DNA of 64,000 nt, from contig RPFO01000072.1 of NCBI GenBank assembly GCA_009746045.1, forward strand, positions 4,234,745 to 4,298,744. Reading direction: 5' to 3'. The first letter of the stretch is position 1, and every line of letters starts with the position of its first letter. Both the position numbers and the translations under genes were made by a program. The DNA comes from Mesostigma viride (taxonomy: Eukaryota > Streptophyta > Mesostigmatophyceae > Mesostigmatales > Mesostigmataceae). Below the pieces are notes generated by a model. That model was not told where the DNA came from and did not search any database. It was given only the letters and a program-made list of their open reading frames with translations. This document shows, piece after piece, positions 57,565-64,000 of the stretch.

Positions 57565-58574
57565 ATGGAGCTCGCTATGGTATCTGTGGCTTTGGCCCCG
57601 GTGACGGACACTTCCGCAGCGATTGTGGGGGCTAGACCACATCCTCGGCGTTTGTCTAGGAAAAAGTTTAGTGAGTCTGGGCAGCGTCCCATCAGCAAAC
57701 CCGTTCGTTGCTCCAGTAAAGGGTATACCGGGCAGGCATTGAAGCAGGAGCGCTCTGAGAGGCATGTAGTCAGGGCGCTTGCCACGGAGTTGCAGGCCAC
57801 GCCGCAGAGTAATGGTGACTCTTCGACGGATGGGTGGTCCCACGCATTGGCGGTTAACGGGCCCTCCATCACGAATGGCGTGGTCGAGCGTGAGTCGTCT
57901 AGGGACAGCGATGCAAACTCGGCGGATGCCGCAGGTGGTGGAAAGGGCAGATCAGGAAAACCGAAGCGAGATGCCCGAAATTTCACCCCTCTGGAGAAGC
58001 TCCAGTGGACCACCAGCATGCCAGAATACATGCAGTCGTGCCCCGACGAGCTTCTCCTAGGAGACTCGTGGCTATACACAAAAGCGGGGGGCATGGCACC
58101 GCCGTCCCCTTCCGCCCGGCGATCCCTGAGCGTGTCGGATCCCACTAAGGACGGGTCCAACGGCGCGCCCAGCAAATTGGATCCGTACATCTCGGCGACG
58201 CCCGCTGTGAAATGGGGCTCGCTGTCCGCGGGGCCCCAGTATGGGAAATCCGAGATCCCCCAGATGTGGCCAGATCCCGTGTGGCAGCGGGTAGTAGAAG
58301 AGGCCCGAGCGGTCGCGGCCGAGGAGCCCTTTCTGTGCACGAACATGCACGGGTGCATCCTGGACCACAACTGCCTCGAAAAGTCGCTCGCGTTTATTCT
58401 TTCGAACCGGCTGTCGAACGACATCCTCCTGCCCACACAGCTCATGGAGCTATTTTTGGACGTGATGGCGTGTGATGAGGACATCCGGGTCGCGATACGC
58501 GAGGATGCCAAGGCGGTCGTCACGCGCGACCCTGCGTGCCAGAAGTACATCCACGCCATCCTGTACATGAAGGG
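57565..58574 (+). CDS. SAT: SAT exon 1 (transit peptide, N-terminal domain)
   Basis: Begins MELAMVSVALAPVTD; includes EEPFLCTNMHGCILDHNCLE, FILSNRLSNDILLP and the SAT_N block ending at KYIHAILYMKG. Donor AAGGG|GTGCGT, phase 2. The antisense strand is also open for 349 codons, but has no homology. Confidence 0.9.
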
Positions 58575-61500
58575 GTGCGTGTGTTAACTTGCCATAAGGC
58601 AGCCATCGGCTCTGGGTAGGAAGGCGTGCGTGTACAAGCTTGGCTCGGTACAGGACACGCAGGTGTAGTTACCTTTTCTCTGGGCACGGAGGGGTTTGTG
58701 CACGGCAAGTGAAAGCTACACCCAGACTCAAGCCAGCTCATAGTTTGGCTAGTGGGTACACTAGTGCGTACACACGGACAGGAAGGGATGCGTGTGTCAC
58801 TGTGGTATGAATATGCCACGAAGCGAATTCACAGGCGATTCTGGACATGCGAGGCGAGAAATAAAATCGCGAGTGGGAGTGGCCGTGGGCGTGGCCGTGC
58901 CGTGGGCGTGCCTTGGGTTGGGTTGGGTTGGGGGGGGGGGGGGGGGGGGGGGGCGTGTTACAATCCTTCACAGTTTCCTTTCCAATGCATGGGAGAGGTG
59001 TGCTGGGCTTGGGGCTTGGGGACAATCTATACCTCACGTACCCCTCCTCTCCGCCCGCCACCCCTCCTCTCCGTCCCCCAGTTGCTTTTCATTAGTTCTA
59101 TCCCCCACCCCTTGTCTGCGATTCCCCCCCGCGCTATTCATGCCAGCGCTCTGTTCGGACTTTTTCCACCGCTGGTAAATGAATCACTGAGATCCGTGCC
59201 CTCCTTTGGTGCCCACCATTTAGGACCCCGTCCTCTCCTCCCCCCCCCCTCCCCCCCCCCCTGCTCTTCTCGCCTTCCCCTCTCTTGTCCCACCCTTGCT
59301 ATTCCCACGTTTCCTTCCCACCCGCATCCTTCGCCACCTCCCCCGGGCTGTCGCGATGTCTGCTGCGCGCGATGTTGGCGTCGCTTTCTCTTCCCATGTC
59401 ATCGGCGTCCACTTGTGCCCGTGTCGATCCGGTAGATTATCCCTGGGATGGGTGTCCACCGTGTACTTGCCCATCATGTGCACCGTTGGAGATTGCAGTT
59501 GCCCATCAGCCGTCAAAGTGCCCCGCGCTCTCCAGCGGACATCGCTCCAAGACCGTGCTCCCCTAGACCATGCTCCCCTAGACCATGCTCCCCTCAACCG
59601 TCTGCCTGCGCCCTGATGTCGTGTCCCCACAAGTCCTTAGAACCCGGCTGCTTTTCGCTCCGGGTTTTTTTGTTACCCCCTGTGTTGCCTCTCCTTTGAA
59701 ACTCTGCTCTCCCTTTTCTGTTCTACTTTTATTCTTATTTTTGGTATCCCTCCTCTGCATGGTGGCTCCTCCCCACCCGCTGCCACGCGCTGCAGGTTGT
59801 CATTATAATTTATAAATGCCATTGATTGCTTTCATTGCCGTTATGTGCATCTTGGCCCGCTGGCTACCCCCCCCCCCCCCCCTCCCCGGCTGCCGTGCGC
59901 CCACAGCTACCACGCCCTACAGGCGTACCGCATCGCGCACCACCTGTACAAGAAGGGACGCCATGTGCTCGCCTACATGCTGCAGTCCCTCATCAGCCAG
60001 AAGCTCGGGCTGGACATCCATCCGGCCGCGCGCATCGGCCACGGCGTGTTGATGGACCACGGGATGGGGATCGTCATCGGAGAGACGGCGGTGGTGGGCG
60101 AGATGTGCTCGCTCATGCAGGTGGGTGGCCTGGTGTATAGTGTGATGGGCGCGCTCATGCAGGCAGGGAGGAGGGTTATTTTTTACAACTAGTTATTGTT
60201 AGGCATTCTGCTAGGTGAGTTTGGATGCGCTGTCATCCAGGCGGGTGGTGCGCTTCCAGTGTACTTGGCTCACTAGTGCAGTTCAGGTGGCAGATGAACG
60301 TGCTCGCTCATGCAGGCGGGGGTGGTGTCTTTGCTGACGACTTCAACAGTAATGCCCACCAAACCGTTCAGAGCAAGATAACGCGATAGAAGTAAAGATT
60401 GCCTACAGCATTTGGAATTTCTGCGTCGAAGACTTGATCCACCTAGTTGTTAGTCTTCTTTAGTTGCCCGCTCTTTGTCTAGGGACCAGGTGGCTGAACC
60501 CTTCCACGGTTTCGCCCTCCCTCCCTCTTTTTCCCTGCGGCAGGGTTTTGCGTTGGACAGTTCCCCGTTTCCTCTTGACCTCTCACGCTCACCTCCACTG
60601 TTTTACTCACCCTCCCTCCGCTTCCCCTACCCCAGGGCGTGACGTTGGGCGGCACGGGCAAGGAGGGGGGCGACCGCCACCCCAAGCTGGGCCACGGCGT
60701 GCTGGTGGCAGCGCACGCGACCATCCTGGGCAACATCAGCATCGGGACGGGCTCCATGATCGCGGCAGGGTCCCTGGTTCTCAAGAACGTGGAGCGGCGC
60801 ACGTGAGTGGTTGAGGATTATTATTCATCATTATGAATGAATTCATATGAAGGGTTGGTTGGTACTAATGCTCAAGCAGGTGGAGCGCCCCACGCAAGTG
60901 GTGGGGGGAGGTCATTTCCTTTGCATGATGAGAATTCTGTGTATGGGTGCTTGGTGTGGGTGGGTTGGGTGCTTGGCTATGGGTGTTTGGTACGAATGCT
61001 CCAGAACGTGAAGTTGCGCACATGAGTGTTATTGTGGCATCTGCATGGCTTTGCTATGCGTCAGTTCATACGGGTGACCAACTCACATGACAGATACGGG
61101 TGAAAACATGCTTGGCATGAACCGCTTCCAGGCCCATTTGACTAATGACCTCTTGCGATCTCTCGATCGCTGCCTCGCCCCACAGTCCACGTCATCGTGA
61201 TGTTTTCGCTCGTCTCTCATCTAACCCTGCTCCCTCTGCCGTGCCCCCATCTTCGCTGTCTCCTGCTCCTGTGGATGGCCCAACCCCACTGCCCCGGCAT
61301 TGCCCCCTGCCTCCCAATTTCCCCGCAGGATTGTTGCTGGCAGCCCCGCGCGCGTCGTCGGGGTGAAGCTTCACGGCCTGCCCGCGCTCTCCATGAACCA
61401 GGCGCTGTCAGCCAGTAGGTTATTACCCCGATACAGAAATGCACAGCCGTACCCGCAAGCTTGTCCATGAGCCAGGCACTGGCTGGTAGGTTATTACCCC

Positions 61501-62692
61501 ATGACAGTAATGCTCCGTAGCACCGGCAAGCTTGTCCATGAACCAGGCACTGGCGGCCGATATCTTGTCATCTCACTCCCATGCATCATAGCTTGCATTG
61601 TAGCAGCACGGGGCATGATAGGATCACGGGTCAGGTGCTGGTGCTTGTCGTCTTATGACTCTGAATCTCTTTGTGGACCCCCCTGGGCACGCGACGCGCT
61701 CTCAGTCAGTATTTTCTCAATCCAGAAAGGGGTTGCCTTGCGGGGGGGGAAAAAAAAAGAAAAAGAAAGAACGAAAAAAAGTAAAAAAGCCGAAGGTTAT
61801 CAGCCGTGTAGCGGTCATGTGCACCCTATGCACTGTGCCCACCTGTATAAAGTACGTAAGTTCTTGCATGTCATGGCGAGGACGTGTCATGGCGCGGTAT
61901 CACGGCACAGGCTGCCACTAGGCTTACCATTATCCATAGCATGTCTACATAGATATATCCCACTAGGTCCGTACCAATATCCATATCAGGTCTACATAGA
62001 TATATCCCACCACTAGGTTCCGTGCCACTTTCCATATCATGTCTACATAGATATAAAGTGAGCGGTATGGCGAGGTGCGGTGAGCGACCAACACATGAGG
62101 ATATGTCACAGCAATAGATAGGATTGAGTGACGGACTGTGTCCACTGCGCACCGCCGCCACTGTCCGTGTGTCTAGTTCTTCTATTGCTGTATCCTGCTA
62201 ACCGCGATCCTGTCGTGTTGTCCTGTGCCTGTCGTCACGGCCCCACCATGACGCCCCTCCCATGACCAACGTTTTCTCCTCCCCCCCCCCCCCCCCCCCC
62301 CCCCCCCCCGTAAAGGCCGCCCACCCCCGTCCCATGAGAAAGCCGAGTCCTTCTGCAAGGAATGGGAGGCGGCGGTCGGCAAGCAGCTGTCGGTCAATGC
62401 GAGCTTCCAGAGTGCGCAAGTCACGGAAGACAGCTACGTGCGCACCGAGGATGGCGCGGTGGCCAGCGTGAGCAGCAAGAGTGCGAGCATCACCGCCCAG
62501 CAAGGCACGGTGGCCACGCAAAGTGGTGACGTGGCCAGCATAAAGTCAGCCACAGTGACCATGACCACCACCACGACCACGGCCAAGAAGGGTGGCGCCC
62601 CAGTTGTGGGGGGGCTGGTGGGGCGGCTTCCGGGGGCAGCCCCACTTAAGAAAGGCAACGCGGTGGACATGGGCGCAGACACGGTGATCTGA
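57565..62692 (+). CDS. SAT: serine O-acetyltransferase (five exons), probably plastid-targeted
   Basis: Exons 57565-58574, 59907-60120, 60636-60802, 61329-61414 and 62316-62692; all GT-AG, phases consistent, 1854 nt, 617 aa. Transfers acetyl from acetyl-CoA to serine, making the O-acetylserine used for cysteine. Residues 1-60 are Ser/Ala/Arg-rich and basic like a transit peptide; ~60-210 are poorly conserved. The SAT N-terminal helical domain follows, ending AVVTRDPACQKYIHAILYMK. The left-handed beta-helix acyltransferase core has YHALQAYRIAHHLYKKGR, HPAARIGHGVLMDHGMGIVI, GVTLGGTGKEGGDRHPKLGH and IVAGSPARVVG. Exon 5 adds an unusual ~125-residue tail whose last residue is Ile (DTVI), like the C-terminal Ile that docks into O-acetylserine sulfhydrylase in the cysteine synthase complex. 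ATG at 57577 is an alternative start. Confidence 0.93.
58569..58800 (+). repeat. echoes of the SAT exon 1 donor edge
   Basis: The exon end AAGGGGTGCGTGTGT (58569) recurs as AAGGCGTGCGTGTAC (58621) and AAGGGATGCGTGTGT (58783) inside intron 1. The second keeps GT at the donor position; the third has AT. Confidence 0.8.
59907..60120 (+). CDS. SAT: SAT exon 2 (hexapeptide core)
   Basis: Acceptor GCCCACAG about 22 bp after a C-rich tract. Encodes YHALQAYRIAHHLYKK and the catalytic-site turn DHGMGIVIGETAVVG. Donor ATGCAG|GTGGGT, phase 0. Three degraded copies of this exon end follow in intron 2. Confidence 0.95.
60110..60325 (+). repeat. echoes of the SAT exon 2 donor edge
   Basis: The exon end GCTCGCTCATGCAG|GTGGGT recurs three times in intron 2, at about 60144-60172, 60223-60250 and 60293-60325. 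In all three copies the base pair after CAG is GC instead of GT. Confidence 0.88.
60636..60802 (+). CDS. SAT: SAT exon 3 (hexapeptide core)
   Basis: Acceptor CTACCCCAG. Encodes GVTLGGTGKEGGDRHPKLGH, then ILGNISIGTGSMIAAGS, beta-helix turns with the conserved His. Donor CGCAC|GTGAGT, phase 2. Confidence 0.95.
60783..61030 (+). repeat. echoes of the SAT exon 3 donor edge
   Basis: The exon end GAACGTGGAGCGGCGCAC|GT recurs as CAGGTGGAGCGCCCCAC|GC (about 60880) and GAACGTGAAGTTGCGCAC|AT (about 61006) in intron 3. Both copies have lost the GT. Confidence 0.85.
61329..61414 (+). CDS. SAT: SAT exon 4 (beta-helix cap)
   Basis: Acceptor TTCCCCGCAG. Encodes IVAGSPARVVGVKLHGLPAL, closing the beta helix. 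Donor GCCA|GTAGGT, phase 1. Confidence 0.92.
61390..61560 (+). repeat. echoes of the SAT exon 4 donor edge
   Basis: The exon end CCATGAACCAGGCGCTG...GTAGGTTATTACC is followed by a copy CCATGAGCCAGGCACTG...GTAGGTTATTACC (about 61466-61500) and a third, CCATGAACCAGGCACTGGCG (about 61538-61557). The second keeps a full donor. Confidence 0.88.
61920..62062 (+). repeat. ~60-bp tandem repeat, ~2.5 copies
   Basis: Units containing TCTACATAGATATATCCCAC and TATCCATATCA-like segments in SAT intron 4. Confidence 0.8.
62282..62309 (+). repeat. poly-C run (~28) used as a polypyrimidine tract
   Basis: Homopolymer of C ending about 6 bp before the exon 5 acceptor of the acetyltransferase gene. Confidence 0.85.
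62316..62692 (+). CDS. SAT: SAT exon 5 (C-terminal extension ending in Ile)
   Basis: Acceptor GTAAAG directly after a ~28-base C run. Encodes HEKAESFCKEWEAAVGKQLS, a Ser/Thr/Val-rich region with a TTTTTT run, and the end MGADTVI before TGA. Assignment rests on matching phase, an open frame and the terminal Ile; the region has no known domain. Confidence 0.75.
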
Positions 62693-64000
62693 GGGGGCTG
62701 CTGGTGTTAGCCATGGGGTCTACCAGTAGGCGCGCTTGGTGGGCAGTTGACCCTGTTTGTATTTGTTAGGCCGCTGGGCACTTGGAGGCCAGATCATGTA
62801 GGGCTCCTTTCGAAGATCAAAAGGCTCCCTAATATGAATTTCATAGAATGTCACAAAGGTCCCTGTTAGGAAACAGATCAGGTATCTAAACAGAGTTTTT
62901 TGCGGCATTTGGATACAGCCAAGGACAAAGGACGATCTTGGCTGGTGTTCTAATCAAACAGGGGCAAGTGCAAAAGCTTGCCCTGCTCCAAGGGTGATAT
63001 ATTCTTGCTGAAACTCGTTAGAAATCAGTCTCTCTGAGTCATGTGTTGGGAAGGGAGGCAAAATGTGCAGTTGGAAAATGTGACCAAGCCGCCTTTATGT
63101 CGCGCGCCGGAGTAGCATGTCCCGACTCGCGCAGTATTCCTTTTCCTTGCGTCCCGGCTTGTCTGTCATTGACGGCGGATTGCCCGCAATGCTTTCGTGT
63201 AATTATTTTCTAATGAGATTAGCATAGTACTCTGTGGCATGCCCATGCGCATGACACGGAAGTACTTACTTTCTTATTGTTGTTGTTGTGTCCCACTCTG
63301 CACATGAGCAGCAGAGAAGCTACTGTGGCCGAGGGCAGGATATATATTTAGTATCGATTGGTGCTCATGTGCCCGCAGTCACGTGTCTATCAATTAATCG
63401 ATCGGTGGTACTATCGGGGCACTGTGACGAGGACGGTTGCATCATCGGATACACCCACGCGCCACACAATTGCATGAGGATGCAGGGCTTCTGGGATTAT
63501 CTGTACTCCGCGCGCCCGCTTGATAGACAAGAAGAAATGGGCTGCCGCCTTCAATAAGCAACTTCCTGTGGAGTGTGGGGCATGCTCCTGATTTCTCCCC
63601 ACGGGCCCCGCGGCCCATTGGTAGAATGCAGGGTAGAATTCCCCAGGTGGATCGAGATTATTTCCCCTGCAGGATAGATTCTCATGATGATAGCCGCTGC
63701 ACTACCGCCTGGTCTACCCATGCATGCTAGCAACTTCTGTGGCCTGCCAGGATCGACCGGCATGCCGGATACCCGCTAGGGATCCCCGGCGGTGCCAGCG
63801 CTAAAGCGAGCACTGATACTCAGTTCACGTATATTCGACTGTGTCACATTAACTCGCGTTATTACATAACGCAATTTTTTGCGTTGTGAGGTTATAACGC
63901 AAAAAATTGCGTTGTTAACATGGAGTTCAAACAACTATTTCCCAATAGTTTAGAGGCCAAACAACTGCAGTCAGGCTTAGTTTATAACCCTAGGATCTCA
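62693..64000. other. 3' flank, no supported gene
   Basis: Downstream of the acetyltransferase stop. Only short ORFs. A TTGTTGTTGTTGTGTCCCAC segment near 63277-63296 resembles one near 50990 and the junction of the LINE's TTG array, perhaps a short LINE 3'-end remnant. A hairpin lies at 63866-63913. Confidence 0.5.
63866..63913. repeat. inverted repeat (AACGCAATTTTTTGCGTT)
   Basis: Perfect 18-bp inverted repeat with a short spacer; each arm is itself almost self-complementary. Bracketed by TTAAC strings. It could be a MITE remnant or a structured site. Confidence 0.75.

Noticed and set aside
57519-58568. 349-codon minus-strand ORF
   Set aside because: It is the antisense of acetyltransferase exon 1 in GC-rich coding sequence; the plus strand has clear family motifs.
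63605-63680. Possible tRNA-Gly-like sequence (CCCATTGGTAGAATGC)
   Set aside because: Only the D-arm region resembles a tRNA; no B box or matching acceptor stem follows.

Overview
The window is nuclear DNA of a eukaryote. Coding sequence is split by GT-AG introns, some of them kilobases long, and the non-coding part is full of satellites and transposons. There is no operon, bacterial-style promoter, CRISPR array, rRNA or convincing tRNA gene. A plant-type serine acetyltransferase with a transit-peptide-like N-terminus and an ALC1/CHR10-type remodeller suggest a green-lineage alga or related protist. The species cannot be fixed from sequence alone.

Layout. 1-2122 is AT-rich or featureless. 2123-6171 holds a multi-exon gene for a DDE/RNase-H-like transposase-family protein, preceded by an approximately 229-bp repeat. 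7507-9599 and 9934-12726 are two neighbouring TTAA-flanked DNA transposons; the second carries a PHD-finger-like ORF and a dimeric tRNA-derived SINE. 15990-49848 (minus strand) is one 34-kb gene that I assembled exon by exon. It encodes a 1255-residue SNF2 ATPase with a C-terminal macro domain, orthologous in architecture to animal ALC1/CHD1L and plant CHR10. It has 21 exons with consistent splice phases, including an 8-nt microexon inside the ATP-binding motif. Its introns hold a 4.2-kb 58-bp minisatellite, a 43-bp satellite next to a LINE ORF1 fragment, a foldback MITE, a SINE, mosaic tetranucleotide arrays and a piggyBac-like TTAA element with its own chromatin-reader-like ORF. 50032-50971 is a TA-flanked pogo/mariner-like element. 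51626-56134 (minus) is an intact 1502-aa LINE endonuclease/reverse transcriptase with a long (CAA)n array at its 3' side. 57565-62692 (plus) is a five-exon serine O-acetyltransferase gene of 617 residues.

Biology. The two host genes are divergent and unrelated in function: one is a PAR-responsive nucleosome remodeller for DNA repair and chromatin, the other makes O-acetylserine, the cysteine precursor. Everything else is mobile or satellite DNA.

The most unusual signal is that many exon 3' ends, together with their 5' splice sites, recur as degraded direct copies ('echoes') in the intron just downstream. I see this for all four donors of the acetyltransferase gene, for at least seven of the remodeller's donors, and for one donor of the transposase-family gene.
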